Origin: Lignipirellula cremea
GTDB lineage: Bacteria > Planctomycetota > Planctomycetia > Pirellulales > Pirellulaceae
Direction of reading: 5' to 3'
Assembly: GCF_007751035.1 (NCBI RefSeq)
Contig: NZ_CP036433.1
Location: forward strand, 2,337,001 to 2,401,000
Length of the DNA: 64,000 nt
The notes below the pieces were generated by a model, which saw nothing but the letters and a program-made list of their open reading frames with translations, did no database searches and was not told the DNA's origin. A program made the translations under genes and the position numbers. Positions 1 through 9,453 of this stretch are shown piece by piece. How positions within the stretch are numbered: position 1 is the first letter of the stretch; each line of letters begins with the position of its first letter.

Positions 1-381
1 AATTTCTTCTGTTACCTGATGTTCCAAACCCGTCGCCTGCAGCATCGGCTTCACCAGAGGACGCGACAATCCCTGCTGCGAATTCACGAGCCAAAAGCCC
101 ACCGTATCTTCCGGGATGAACTTCAGCAGGGCGCTCACGGCCGACGTATCGACCGTTGCCGGCGGGCTCGTCGTTTCCTCGCCAGCCGCCTGGCCCGGCG
201 AGTCTGCAGCGGGCGTCGTTTTCGCCGGTGCGGCGCCGCCGGGCGCGTTCGTCGCGGCAGGAGCAGTGGCGACTCCACCGGCGGGATCGGCCGGCTTGTC
301 GTCCGCTTTCTTCGCCTGGCCGCCGCAACCGCCCAGCGCGATCGCGCTGGCGAGTAACAGCGGAGAAAGAGACCTCAACAT
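1..381 (-). CDS. Secreted lipoprotein, DUF1559-associated type (3' end cut by window edge)
   Basis: The reading frame opens at an ATG whose complement ends at 381 and stays open to base 1, so 127 residues are visible and the C-terminus lies outside the window. The N-terminus has a short charged start, a hydrophobic stretch and a lipobox (ALGGC), so it should be lipidated and exported. A low-complexity Ala/Pro/Thr linker follows (about residues 25-80). The last visible part (FIPEDTVGFWLV, then LSRPLVKPMLQATG) aligns by eye with the same region of the downstream neighbour (FIPSDALGALVI, SRPWTRQMLQATG), so the two are tandem paralogs. Planctomycete proteins of this kind often carry a C-terminal DUF1559-like region, but that part is not visible here. 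Function unknown. Confidence 0.75.
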   Translation of the reverse strand, partial: MLRSLSPLLLASAIALGGCGGQAKKADDKPADPAGGVATAPAATNAPGGAAPAKTTPAADSPGQAAGEETTSPPATVDTSAVSALLKFIPEDTVGFWLVNSQQGLSRPLVKPMLQATGLEHQVTEEI

Positions 382-660
382 GTAACTGTGCTCCCACAGA
401 ACAAGGGAAGAGTTTCAGAAACTGGTCGGTGCAAGGGAAAGCAGTCGCTTTTTGCTACGGATGTTGGCCCGTCTGGTTCCGCCCTGTTGCTCATGCTGAA
501 TTTACCAGATCCCCAAACCCCTGGCGACTAGAAGAGGGGGAACGGCCACGCGTGTGCAGGCAGTCGCCGCATGTCGCCTGTGGATTCTGTGGCGGGCAGC
601 GTGAAAGAGAACGTGCTGTGGTTAGAGAAACGCGATTGCCTGGGAAAGCAGCTGGCGTGA

Positions 661-2553
661 CTACTCTGCTTCGTATTCGAAGTCAATTTTCTTGTCGTCC
701 TGGTACTCGATAAATCGCCGGAACTGCTCCTGGGTCAGCCGGCCGGTATCGATCACGCGGCTGCGTCTGTCGAAAAACACGGCGACCAGCTTGCCGTCGG
801 GCAGCTTGCCCAGCCCGTCCAGCGGACTGGCCGGGTCGTAGGCGACGTCTTCGGGTTTGGTCCAGGGGACTGCCTTCTCTGGCGCCGCCTGGACGGCGCA
901 GAGCGTATACGCCTGGCGCTTGGAGATCCAGAGTTCTGACGCTCCCTGTTCCAGCGGCGGTTTACGAAAACTACGAGGAGGTTCGAACGGCGAACCCCGA
1001 CCGGCAAACAGCAGGTACCGCGTGGTTCCGTCGCCCTGGTTGCCAAAGACGCGCGGCATTTCTTTCACCAGCTCCCGGTTATGCGGGCTATCCCAGGGCT
1101 CGTCGTGGTGGAACTTGTCGTACAGATCATACTCCCCCAGGAACGGCAGAATGGCGACGCGCCAGCTCAAGAGCGGGTTCCCTTCCTTGTCGCGAATGGC
1201 GCCTGGCGGGAAACTGAAATGACGGGTCTTGAAATCCCACATCGCCCGAGCGATATCCTCCAGGTTGTAGCGTGACTGGTGGAAGTTCAGGTAATGCTCA
1301 CGCAGCAGAGCGACCGCCGGACCGAGTGTTTCGGGCCAGTCCGCAAAGCCAGCCGGGGCCTTCGCCTGGCCGTGGATGACGGAGCCATCGCGGGTGAGCG
1401 TTGTTCCGGCAAAGAGGGCCGCAAACGCTTGTTGCGCCGTAAGCGTCGCCGCCGGATCGCCCTGGTTACTGGCGATCAGATCGAGCCCCGCCTGGCGCGC
1501 TGTGGCCCTGATGGAGTCGGCGAAGTCGACGACCTGCTGGGCCGTTTCTTCGTCGGGCAGTTCCAGGTCGAAGTGGAACAGTTCGCCTTCTTCGAGCTTG
1601 CCGTCCAGCGATCCGCCGCCGGAGAACGCCAGCAGTCGGGAGAGCTTTTCTTCCTGCGGTTTCAGCAGCGGGTACGGCGCAAGTTCCACGATCGCGCGTT
1701 CGGCGATGACGCCCGTTTCGTCGCTCGTTACAGCCCAGAACAGATCGTGGTGCAAGCCGCCCTGTTCCAGCAAGGACTCAAGCCGCTCGGGCGGCCCGGT
1801 CTGGTCAATCGCTCGCTTGAGGGCAATTGTCGAATCGGATCCGAGCACGACCGCGCCACGGAGGGCGTAATGGTAGTTCCCGCCCAGGTAAACTGTAAAA
1901 TCGCCAAAGACTCTCGACTCGGGGAAAATCGGCCCGCGCGGCGGCTTGGGCTCCAGGACGTAGGCGACGGCCGCTTCGTGCGAGAAAAACTCTCGGATTT
2001 CGATTATCTCACGGACCGTCTGGCCCTGATGGGTTGCCAGCACCAGGATCTCCAGGAAGTTTTTCGTCCCGGCGAAGTCCTCCCGCATCTCTCGCTCGGC
2101 GCCTGTCGCCTGCAGCATCTGTCGGGTCCAGGGTCGCGACATGATCTGCTCTGTCTGGATCACCAGCGCTCCCAGCGCATCGCTGGGAATGAACGTTAGC
2201 AGCTCCCGCAGATGCGCGGCGGCGTCTTCAACAGGAGGGTCGCCTGTCTCTCGCTCCAGGTCGCCCGAATTCATTGGCTCAGGCGTCGGTTCGGGCGTGG
2301 GCTCCGGCATCGGTTCGATGTCGACCACGGGCAGCGTCGTTTGCGCCGGCGGCTCGGGGCGCGAGGGCGCTGCGGCGGGAAGGCTGGCCGGCCTGGCGGC
2401 GACAGGCTTGGCCTGGGGTTCGACGGGAACGCCGGTTGCTTCCGTCGCCTGCGTTTCCCCCGGCATCGTCTGGCTGCCTCCGCAGCCGACGAGCGCCAAA
2501 GAACCCAGCAACAAGGAGCCCAGCAGCAGGCAGGGAAAAAAGAGCTTCAGCAT
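661..2553 (-). CDS. Lipoprotein with C-terminal DUF1559-like region
   Basis: 630 residues from the ATG at 2553. I chose this start because a signal sequence with lipobox (ALVGC) follows at once; upstream in-frame codons would put about 88 unnatural residues before it. A Pro/Glu-rich repeat (PEPTPEPTPEP) lies near residues 80-95. The middle part is an alpha/beta region of unknown role. The C-terminal part (DFKTRHFSFPPGAI, then LLSWRVAILPFLGE and DEPWDSPHN) resembles the DUF1559 (SBP_bac_10) domain that is greatly expanded in planctomycetes. It is the tandem paralog of the partial gene on its 3' side. Probably anchored facing the periplasm. No enzymatic motif is seen. Confidence 0.8.
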   Translation of the reverse strand: MLKLFFPCLLLGSLLLGSLALVGCGGSQTMPGETQATEATGVPVEPQAKPVAARPASLPAAAPSRPEPPAQTTLPVVDIEPMPEPTPEPTPEPMNSGDLERETGDPPVEDAAAHLRELLTFIPSDALGALVIQTEQIMSRPWTRQMLQATGAEREMREDFAGTKNFLEILVLATHQGQTVREIIEIREFFSHEAAVAYVLEPKPPRGPIFPESRVFGDFTVYLGGNYHYALRGAVVLGSDSTIALKRAIDQTGPPERLESLLEQGGLHHDLFWAVTSDETGVIAERAIVELAPYPLLKPQEEKLSRLLAFSGGGSLDGKLEEGELFHFDLELPDEETAQQVVDFADSIRATARQAGLDLIASNQGDPAATLTAQQAFAALFAGTTLTRDGSVIHGQAKAPAGFADWPETLGPAVALLREHYLNFHQSRYNLEDIARAMWDFKTRHFSFPPGAIRDKEGNPLLSWRVAILPFLGEYDLYDKFHHDEPWDSPHNRELVKEMPRVFGNQGDGTTRYLLFAGRGSPFEPPRSFRKPPLEQGASELWISKRQAYTLCAVQAAPEKAVPWTKPEDVAYDPASPLDGLGKLPDGKLVAVFFDRRSRVIDTGRLTQEQFRRFIEYQDDKKIDFEYEAE

Positions 2554-2912
2554 GGTCGTCCTCTCGCAGAGCAGGGAAAGACAATCGCCGCCTCCCGTCG
2601 AAGCAGGCAGATCGTTCTGCCGGAACGATGCAATCTGCCCGCCTGTTGCAGGACGGTCTTGCTTTGGTCCCGAATTTACCAGATGGAAAACGCGGTGACG
2701 ATCCAGAGCTGCTTCCTCCGCCCCCTGCCCGACCTGTCCAATGGGATCGCCTGCCGCGGTCCCCCATCGCCGAACTCGCCAGAGTTTGACTTTCGCGAGA
2801 ACAGCGGAAAGGGCCATGACGCGGCTGGTCGGGCTCGGCTAGAATTGAGGGTTGGCGGCTTCCACGCCGTCGCTCCTCTTTCGCTTGTCCGACGTATCGA
2901 GCTACTTCCAGT
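2554..2912. other. Divergent intergenic region
   Basis: 359 bp between the divergently transcribed lipoprotein gene and the membrane-protein gene. It must hold both promoters. I see no convincing -10/-35 pair, repeat or RNA structure. Confidence 0.4.
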
Positions 2913-4688
2913 ATGGCAACTGCGGATCCGCAACTGACTCCCATGGCCGACGAGGCCCGCGCCTTCTGGCGGATTCGACGACAAGCTCTGGCTGCCGTGG
3001 TCCGTCAGGGGATGCAGACCGCGCGCTTGCGAATTGTTGTGTTCCTGCTGGTCAGCGCCGTGTTCTGGGTGGGTCTTTATATCCTGTTCTTTGAGGGCTT
3101 CCATTTCCTGGTGACGGAACTGGGCCACGAAGGCGCGCGGGCCCAGGCGGTCAGCGGCGTCTTTAATGTGTTCTTTCTGGCGCTGCTGGTGATGTTGACT
3201 TTTTCGTCGGGCATCATTCTTTACAGCACGCTTTATCGCAGCGAGGAAGTGGCGTTCTTATTGACCACGCCTGCGCGGCCGGAGCGGATCCTGTTGCATA
3301 AACTGCAGGAGGCGATCCTGTTCAGCAGCTGGGGTTTTCTGTTGCTGGGCACGCCTTTGTTGATCGCCTACGGCACGGCCTCGGGAGCGCCCTGGTACTA
3401 CCATGTGATGCTGCTCCCGTTCATGATTTCTTTTGTGATCATTCCCACCAGCCTGGGCGCGATTGGCTGCATGCTGCTGGTGCGGCTCATGCCGGCCGCC
3501 CGTATGCACGCCATGCTGGCGGTCGGCCTGACGCTGATCGTGCTGGGGGCGGGCGGCGTGTACTGGATGGCCGGCGCCTTCCAGCAAGGCGTCATGACGC
3601 CCGAATGGTTCCAGGAGATGATCCACCGTTTGCGTTATGCAGAACAACGGATGCTGCCCAGCTGGTGGCTCAGCTCCGGCTTGCTGGAAGCCGCCTCCAA
3701 TCATTGGCCCGACTCGTTCTTCGACAGCCTGAAGTTCCTCGGCGTGCTGCTGGCCAACGCCCTGTTTTTCCTGATGCTGGCCCAGGCCACGGCGATATCG
3801 TCCTTGCGCCAGGGATTCAGCGGCCTGCAGGGAATGACGCGTTCCCGCCGCCGCGCCAAGGCGAGCTGGATCGATCGCCTTAGTCAGACGTTGTGCGCCC
3901 CGTTGCCGCGGATTACCCGCGGGATGCTGCTGAAGGACCTGCGTCTGTTCCGCCGGGACCCGGTGCAGTGGGGACAGTTTGCGATCTTTTTCAGCCTGCT
4001 CACCCTGTACTTCATCAATATCCGGCGGTTCCAGCGGGGCGACTATATTGACCAGTGGACGCCCCTTTTGGGCTTCGTCAATGTGGCGGTTGTCGGGCTG
4101 ATTTTGTCGACGTTCACCACCCGATTCATTTACCCGTTGGTCAGCCTGGAAGGACGCCGGATCTGGGTGCTGGGAACGCTGCCGATCGACCGCGGGGCGG
4201 TGCTCTGGGGGAAGTTCCTGCTCTCCTGCCTGGGCTCGCTGCCGGCCTGTTCGGCGTTGATTCTGCTGAGCGATTACATGCTGGGGATTCTCTTTGAATC
4301 GCCCCTGCAGGCCGCCATCCATCAGCTGCTGTGCTGGACGCTGTGCTGCGGTCTTTCCGGACTGGCCGTGGGGCTGGGGGCCCGCTTTCCCGACCTGGGC
4401 GAGCCGTCTCCGTCGAAGATCGCCGCCGGCTTTGGCGGCACGCTGAACCTGGTGCTGAGCGCCGCCCTGATTATCCTGGTGATCATGCTGGCGGCCATCC
4501 CCTTCGAGTCCTGGGCCGTCGTCGGCCAGCATGGTATGCAGTCGCATACGCACGAGTTGCCTGGCTATGGTCTGGGAACCGGGTGGGCCGCCTGCCTGGG
4601 CATCGCCCTGGCGGTGCTGCTCGGGGTGCTGGCGACCGTACTCCCCATGCGTGTCGGCCTGAAAGCATTCCGCCGGATGGAATACTAA
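2913..4688 (+). CDS. Putative ABC exporter membrane protein
   Basis: 591 residues, rich in long hydrophobic segments. I count about ten to twelve likely membrane spans, in two groups separated by a basic cytoplasmic stretch near residues 305-330 (SRRRAKASWIDRL). The first part carries the pattern LYRSEEVAFLLTTPARPERI, typical of the 'putative ABC exporter' family that includes Bacillus YthQ-like permeases. A second similar arrangement follows (SLEGRRIWVLGTLPIDRG). No ATPase gene lies next to it, so its partner would be encoded elsewhere. The ATG at 2913 is used; a second ATG at 2943 is equally possible because neither has a clear ribosome site. The substrate cannot be told. Confidence 0.75.
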   Translation: MATADPQLTPMADEARAFWRIRRQALAAVVRQGMQTARLRIVVFLLVSAVFWVGLYILFFEGFHFLVTELGHEGARAQAVSGVFNVFFLALLVMLTFSSGIILYSTLYRSEEVAFLLTTPARPERILLHKLQEAILFSSWGFLLLGTPLLIAYGTASGAPWYYHVMLLPFMISFVIIPTSLGAIGCMLLVRLMPAARMHAMLAVGLTLIVLGAGGVYWMAGAFQQGVMTPEWFQEMIHRLRYAEQRMLPSWWLSSGLLEAASNHWPDSFFDSLKFLGVLLANALFFLMLAQATAISSLRQGFSGLQGMTRSRRRAKASWIDRLSQTLCAPLPRITRGMLLKDLRLFRRDPVQWGQFAIFFSLLTLYFINIRRFQRGDYIDQWTPLLGFVNVAVVGLILSTFTTRFIYPLVSLEGRRIWVLGTLPIDRGAVLWGKFLLSCLGSLPACSALILLSDYMLGILFESPLQAAIHQLLCWTLCCGLSGLAVGLGARFPDLGEPSPSKIAAGFGGTLNLVLSAALIILVIMLAAIPFESWAVVGQHGMQSHTHELPGYGLGTGWAACLGIALAVLLGVLATVLPMRVGLKAFRRMEY

Positions 4689-4817
4689 GGACGCGTCTTC
4701 CACGTCCTGAATTCTCGCCCCCAGTTTTCGCTCTGGCGGCCTGTTTCCCCCTTTTATTACAATCGAAGAGCGTGTTTGCGAGGGCTGACAGCAAGCTTTT
4801 CTCCAAGGGGATAACGG

Positions 4818-5948
4818 GTGAGTGATCGATTACATGTGGGGACGCGGAAAGGTTTGTTCACGCTGGAACGGCAGGGACAGAAGTGGAGCATCGGCCGTGT
4901 CAGTTTCCTGGGCGAGCCGGTTTCCATGTTGCTGTGCGACCCGCGCGACGGCGCCCTGTACGTCACGCTGACGCTGGGGCACTTCGGGGTGAAAGTGCAT
5001 CGCTCCGACGACCAGGGGGAAAGCTGGACGGAGATCCCGGCGCCTGTTTATCCGCCGGGCAGCATGATGGGCAAAAATCCGTTCGCCGCCGAGGACGACC
5101 CGAACGCCCAGCCCAAACCAGCCTCGCTGGCGGAAATCTGGAGCCTGGAATCGGCCGGCCCCGACCAGCCTGACGCCCTCTGGGCCGGCACGATCCCCGG
5201 CGGTCTGTTCCGTTCCGAAGACCGCGGGCAAAGCTGGAGCCTGGTCTCCACATTATGGGATCGTCCCGAGCGGCTGCACTGGTTTGGCGGTGGGAAAGAC
5301 CAGCCCGGCATTCATTCCATCTGTGTCGATCCCCGCGACAGCAAGCATGTTTCGCTGGGCGTTTCCTGCGGCGGCGTCTGGGTGACGTACGACAACGGCC
5401 AGACCTGGGCTTGCCAGGCGACCGGCATGCGGGCCGGCTACATGCCGCCGGAACGGGCCGAAGATCCAAACATCCAGGACGTGCATCGCCTCACCCATTG
5501 TCCGGCAGCGCCCGATGTATTCTGGGCGCAGAACCATGACGCCGTTTTCCGCTCGACCAATGGCAGCCAGTCCTGGACGAACGTGCCAAATGTCGACCCT
5601 TCAGTCTTTGGGTTCGCCGTGGTCGTGCATCCCCACGACCCCGACACGGCCTGGTTTGTGCCGGCCGTCAAAGATGAAACGCGCGTGCCGGTCGACGGCA
5701 AGATGGTCGTCGCCCGCACCCGCGACGGGGGCGAATCGTTCGAGGTGCTGCGCCGCGGCCTGCCTCAGGAAAACGCTTACGACCTGGTCTATCGCCACGC
5801 GCTGGATATCGATGGCCAGGGCGACCAGCTGGCGATGGGCTCCACCACCGGCTCGTTCTGGACGACCGCCAACGGCGGCGACGACTGGTCGCTCGTCTCG
5901 GCCCATCTGCCGCCTGTGTACGTCGTGCGGTTCGCCCCCAGCCGCTAG
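4818..5948 (+). CDS. BNR/Asp-box beta-propeller protein
   Basis: 376 residues from a GTG start. Six Asp-box-like motifs of the S-x-D-x-G-x-x-W type are visible in order: RSDDQGESW, RSEDRGQSW, VTYDNGQTW, RSTNGSQSW, RTRDGGESF and TTANGGDDW. This is the pattern of a six-bladed propeller seen in sialidase-like and photosystem-assembly (Ycf48-like) proteins. The catalytic Arg triad of true sialidases is not evident, so I call only the fold. There is no signal peptide, so it is probably cytoplasmic. The family is often annotated 'WD40/YVTN/BNR-like repeat-containing protein' or 'exo-alpha-sialidase'. It may form a unit with the membrane protein upstream (129 bp gap, same strand). Confidence 0.8.
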   Translation: MSDRLHVGTRKGLFTLERQGQKWSIGRVSFLGEPVSMLLCDPRDGALYVTLTLGHFGVKVHRSDDQGESWTEIPAPVYPPGSMMGKNPFAAEDDPNAQPKPASLAEIWSLESAGPDQPDALWAGTIPGGLFRSEDRGQSWSLVSTLWDRPERLHWFGGGKDQPGIHSICVDPRDSKHVSLGVSCGGVWVTYDNGQTWACQATGMRAGYMPPERAEDPNIQDVHRLTHCPAAPDVFWAQNHDAVFRSTNGSQSWTNVPNVDPSVFGFAVVVHPHDPDTAWFVPAVKDETRVPVDGKMVVARTRDGGESFEVLRRGLPQENAYDLVYRHALDIDGQGDQLAMGSTTGSFWTTANGGDDWSLVSAHLPPVYVVRFAPSR

Positions 5949-5969
5949 CTCCCCATGTAGTGGATTTGG

Positions 5970-6965
5970 CTAATGTAGTTCCAGAAAGCCCTGCTTGGCG
6001 GCCGCATAACGGGCGGCCGCCGTGCGAATGGGCGGCGGCAGTTGTTCGGCCACTTTGCCTTGCGGGCTGGAAAGCGTCTGATGCAGCCAGTCGCGGGGCA
6101 GCTGCGAAGAGACCACTCCCAGCGCGGCCCCTAGCCGATAGCCAGCGTTCGGATAAGCCGAACGCCTGAGCCCCTGGCGATGTGTGTAGATCTGTTGGCG
6201 CAGTTCGGTTTCCGCCTGGGAGAACTCGGCGGCCGCGGCCTTGGCTTCGAGATCGCCGTCCAGATACAGGGCGACCGAGAACCGTGCGGCGCCGCTGGAT
6301 TCCGTATCGTCCAGCATCGGCGCCACGCTGCGGACCATGCCGATCGCTTCGCAGGATACCCGCAGTTCGCCTGTCCGCCAGCACAACGGCACGCGCAGCA
6401 CCACGAAGAAATCACGTCCGCCTTCGATCGACACATGCGGCGACGGTTTCAGCTTGAAGTACACGCCTCGCCCGCGCGACGTGGTGCCGCTGGCGACCAG
6501 CTGTTCCTGCGGCGGCAGCAGTTCATATTTGACGCTACGGTAGTCCTTGCTGGCGACGTCGGCCGAGGCGGTCCCTTTGACCAGCAAGTCAAACGTGCCG
6601 GTCGCATTCACGCCGACCGAGCGTACGTCTTCTTCGCGTTGCTCGACCGCAATGGGCCCGGCGTAATGGCTGGCGGTCGTCGTTTTGGGCAGGTAGTTGG
6701 CGACGACTCCGTCACGATCAACGCATTCGATCTGATAAAAGTACTGGGTAATATCCGCCTCAACGCCGGCTTCAATAAGCGAGGAGATCTCGATTTTCAG
6801 TTCGATCAGCCGCTCGTTTGGATTGACGGCGGAAAACTCCGGCGTGGTCACGTCGACACAGCCGACGACTGGCTTCACATCAAACAATACCCGGGGCGTC
6901 TCGGCCTGGGCCGACGCCGTAACCAGCAGCAACAGGGCTGCACCCTTGAGGAACGACAGCTTCAT
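5970..6965 (-). CDS. Secreted protein of unknown function
   Basis: 331 residues. The N-terminus MKLSFLKGAALLLLVTASAQA is a clear Sec signal peptide cleaved after AQA. The mature part looks beta-rich up to about residue 235 and ends in an Ala/Gln-rich helical segment. I recognise no family motif. The gene converges on the BNR-protein gene with a 21-bp gap. It is probably a periplasmic or cell-surface protein. Confidence 0.7.
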   Translation of the reverse strand: MKLSFLKGAALLLLVTASAQAETPRVLFDVKPVVGCVDVTTPEFSAVNPNERLIELKIEISSLIEAGVEADITQYFYQIECVDRDGVVANYLPKTTTASHYAGPIAVEQREEDVRSVGVNATGTFDLLVKGTASADVASKDYRSVKYELLPPQEQLVASGTTSRGRGVYFKLKPSPHVSIEGGRDFFVVLRVPLCWRTGELRVSCEAIGMVRSVAPMLDDTESSGAARFSVALYLDGDLEAKAAAAEFSQAETELRQQIYTHRQGLRRSAYPNAGYRLGAALGVVSSQLPRDWLHQTLSSPQGKVAEQLPPPIRTAAARYAAAKQGFLELH

Positions 6966-7464
6966 CGCAGGGACTCCGTTCGTCCACTTGCTCGCACTGC
7001 GAGCACTTGATCGTACGCCGTCACTGGCAGCAAAGATGGGCCCGCCTCATGGGCCGCATCGTCGAATTTCACCTGATGCGCGGCACTGCCGATGCCCGGC
7101 AATTCCGACGCATTCCCTTCCTGGCGCCAGGGTCCGATACCGACGCACGGGAACTTGTCCTGCAGCTTCTACGCAGCCCGGCAGCCGATGGGTCGAACGA
7201 GTGTGAGCGTCTCGAAAGTAGCGGAAACATTTCAACCGCTCGGCAGCGAAGGCGAGCGATCGTTTTTCCCACCGCAGTTTTTGGCGCTAGCACACGGTCA
7301 TCAGCCGCCGGGCGCTAGCCCACGGTTATCAGCCGCAAATCTGACGCTCACACGGTCGAACAGGCGTGCGACTCGTCTGCAGGATCGGATCGCGCCGACG
7401 AGTGCGACCCCGCAGAAGAGAGAAAACAGGGCGTCCCTCGGTTCGCATGGCCAGGGAAAAAGGG
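6966..7464. other. Intergenic region with no gene
   Basis: 499 bp upstream of the secreted-protein gene and downstream of the esterase gene, both on the minus strand. Open frames here lack start signals and protein-like composition. The only structure seen is the 28-bp direct repeat at 7283-7338. Confidence 0.5.
7283..7338. repeat. 28-bp direct repeat, two copies
   Basis: Copies at 7283-7310 and 7311-7338 each begin GGCGCTAGC and contain CACGGT(C/T)ATCAGCCGC. They lie in the intergenic region with no space between them. The 7301-7318 part (TCAGCCGCCGGGCGCTAG) is the reverse complement of the core of the MITE-like repeats near 21.07 kb and 28.69 kb, so this is a third, partial member of that repeat group. 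Confidence 0.7.
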
Positions 7465-8712
7465 CTATTTGTCTTCTTTCAGCAGCAGCCGCAACTGGGG
7501 GATGCGCTGCTGGGCGGCGGCAACGCCTTCGGCATCCTGGCCGTCGGCCTCGACCTGGCTCCACAGCTGGATGGCCGCCTGGACCATATTTTCTTTCTGA
7601 TTCTCGTACTGCCGTGGCAGCGGACCCGAAGCATACGCATCGACCCCGCGGGCCCGGGCGATCAGGAAACGCCTTTGCTCGGCGATGTCGGCTTCTTCCC
7701 AGGGACGTTCTTCGCGTGCTTCAAACGCCGTCAACTGCTTGAGCGCTGCCTCGGCCGAAGGCGTATCGGGCCAGCGGGCGGCAACCCCTTTGAGCTGCAT
7801 CAGGCCCATGTATAAATGGGCCGGAGCGGCGACCCGCTTCGTCCCTTCGGCTAATAAACGTTCGGCCCATTCGCTGCGGGTGGGGGCGTCGTCGATGCGC
7901 GAGGCCGGCCATTGCTGGGCGAACCGCCGCCGCTGGTCCAGTTGCTCTTCCATCCATACAAACGCCTGGTCCAGCAGGTCGCTGCCGGGAATCGTATGCC
8001 CCAGTCGGGGAGCGACCCAGGTGCGGCAACGCACGCCGACGCCGGACAGCGTCGTTTGGTGCATCCGTTCCACCTCGCCCCGATTGAAATCGTTCTCGCC
8101 CGTCAGCTGGGCCACGCTCAAGCGATCAATGACACGCTGCCGCAGCCAGGGTTCGTCCCGCAGTTGGCCGCCCGCACAAACGGGAACCACGCCGCCAAAA
8201 TACTCGGGTAAAGCAAAAGCCATCGCACAGGCGACGCGGCCGCCTCCGGAGAAACCGCCCAGGTAAACCCGATCCGGGTCGACGTTATACTTCCGCCGCA
8301 GATCGTCCAGCACATCGGCCACAATCCGCACGCGACGAGGGAAAGGACACTGGTTGCCGGCCTGGTGGGGACTGGCGAAAATCACGCCGCGTTCCCGGCA
8401 GACTTTTTCCCACTGGCCCCAGCCCGTCGCCCGTTGACCCGGAGCGATGAATAACAACACCGGCCAGGCGTTTCGCGGATTGTACTGCTGGGGGACAAAG
8501 CATTGGTACTGTTGCTCCGTGGAGTCGTAATCTTCCAGCCAGCTTTCCGGCGGCTCGGTCAAACTTTGACTGGTCAGGGCGAACGTCCAGTCCAGTCGCG
8601 TTTCCGCAGCCACCTTGACGTTCTGGATCCGGCCGTAGGAAATCTCATCAGCAAGCAGCGCAGGCAGAAGAAGGAACGGCAGCAATCCGCCGACGCTGAT
8701 GCATCGCAACAT
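7465..8712 (-). CDS. Secreted alpha/beta hydrolase (esterase/polyhydroxybutyrate-depolymerase-like)
   Basis: 415 residues from the ATG at 8712. That start is chosen because AAAGG lies 7 bases upstream and a signal peptide (MLRCISVGGLLPFLLLPALLA) follows; an upstream ATG at 8754 would add 14 odd residues. The hydrolase domain shows the nucleophile elbow GGFSGGG, preceded by DPDRVYLG, and a likely catalytic His in RLGHTIPG. This order resembles LpqC/PHB-depolymerase-type esterases. After about residue 280 comes a helical region rich in Ala/Glu/Arg (PSAEAALKQLTAFEAREE) of unknown role. Probably acts outside the cytoplasm on an ester or peptide substrate. Confidence 0.75.
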   Translation of the reverse strand: MLRCISVGGLLPFLLLPALLADEISYGRIQNVKVAAETRLDWTFALTSQSLTEPPESWLEDYDSTEQQYQCFVPQQYNPRNAWPVLLFIAPGQRATGWGQWEKVCRERGVIFASPHQAGNQCPFPRRVRIVADVLDDLRRKYNVDPDRVYLGGFSGGGRVACAMAFALPEYFGGVVPVCAGGQLRDEPWLRQRVIDRLSVAQLTGENDFNRGEVERMHQTTLSGVGVRCRTWVAPRLGHTIPGSDLLDQAFVWMEEQLDQRRRFAQQWPASRIDDAPTRSEWAERLLAEGTKRVAAPAHLYMGLMQLKGVAARWPDTPSAEAALKQLTAFEAREERPWEEADIAEQRRFLIARARGVDAYASGPLPRQYENQKENMVQAAIQLWSQVEADGQDAEGVAAAQQRIPQLRLLLKEDK

Positions 8713-8919
8713 GAGAAAACCTTTCAAGAGGAGGGCGCAGCCAGCAGGTATCAACCGCGGCGGAGGGCCTGATCTAACTCAAATCGTAACCGCCCGCGAC
8801 CGCTTCGACAAACGCCCGTTCCGCCGCCGAGCCGTTATGATAGGTTTTGCCACCTCCCAGGACGCACGCCGCAGGATCGAAAGTCATTCCTCCGGTCACT
8901 GTTTCTCGAGCAAATCCCC

Positions 8920-9426
8920 ATGCCCCCATTGCACCCTGCGAAGTTAGCGATCGATACGCTTCTGGCGGATTGCGAAGTCCGTCGCACCCGCGGATCCGGC
9001 CCCGGAGGCCAGCATCGCAACAAGGTCGAAACGGCGATCGTCATTACCCATCGACCGACGGGAGTCCGGGGCGAAGCCACCGAACGCCGCAGCCAGGAAC
9101 AAAATCGCCAGCAAGCCATCCACCGCCTGCGGATCCACCTGGCCTTACAGGTGCGCTCGGAAGAAGCGGCCGAAACCCCCAGTTCCCTGTGGCAAAGCCG
9201 CCGCCAGGGAGAACGGATGAACGTGAGCGCAACCCACCAGGACTTCCCCGCCCTGCTGGCCGAATCTCTGGACGTTCTCTCCCGGCAGCAACAGCAGGTC
9301 CCGCCAGCCGCCGCCTGGCTGGGCGTTTCTTCCAGCCAGCTGATCAGGTTGCTCAAACAGGAGCCGCACGCCCTGAAACAGGTGAACGAAGAACGCTTTC
9401 GCCTGGGACTTCACGCCCTGAAGTAA
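8920..9426 (+). CDS. Peptide chain release factor-like protein (GGQ domain)
   Basis: 168 residues. The RF-1 catalytic motif GSGPGGQHRNK is at residues 25-35, with the GGQ at 29-31, followed by the usual THxPTG (THRPTG) and ERSQEQNR-like (ERRSQEQNR) elements. The protein lacks the stop-codon-recognition domains of RF1/RF2, so it belongs with the short ArfB/YaeJ or PrfH-like group that hydrolyses peptidyl-tRNA on stalled ribosomes. The C-terminal 70 residues are not the basic ArfB tail. They look like a small helical domain (PPAAAWLGVSSSQLIRLLKQ). Cytoplasmic and ribosome-associated by family. The gene runs convergent with hemP. Confidence 0.85.
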   Translation: MPPLHPAKLAIDTLLADCEVRRTRGSGPGGQHRNKVETAIVITHRPTGVRGEATERRSQEQNRQQAIHRLRIHLALQVRSEEAAETPSSLWQSRRQGERMNVSATHQDFPALLAESLDVLSRQQQQVPPAAAWLGVSSSQLIRLLKQEPHALKQVNEERFRLGLHALK

Positions 9427-9453
9427 GTAGCCAGGCGTTGCTCTCTGCGACAA

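Noticed and set aside
3258-4703. 481-residue minus-strand open frame opposite the membrane-protein gene
   Set aside because: Its product is Gln/His/Arg-rich and without motifs, while the plus strand encodes a clear membrane protein.
4818-5948. Assigning the BNR protein as a true sialidase
   Set aside because: Six Asp-box motifs are present, but the Arg triad and other catalytic residues of sialidases are not evident.
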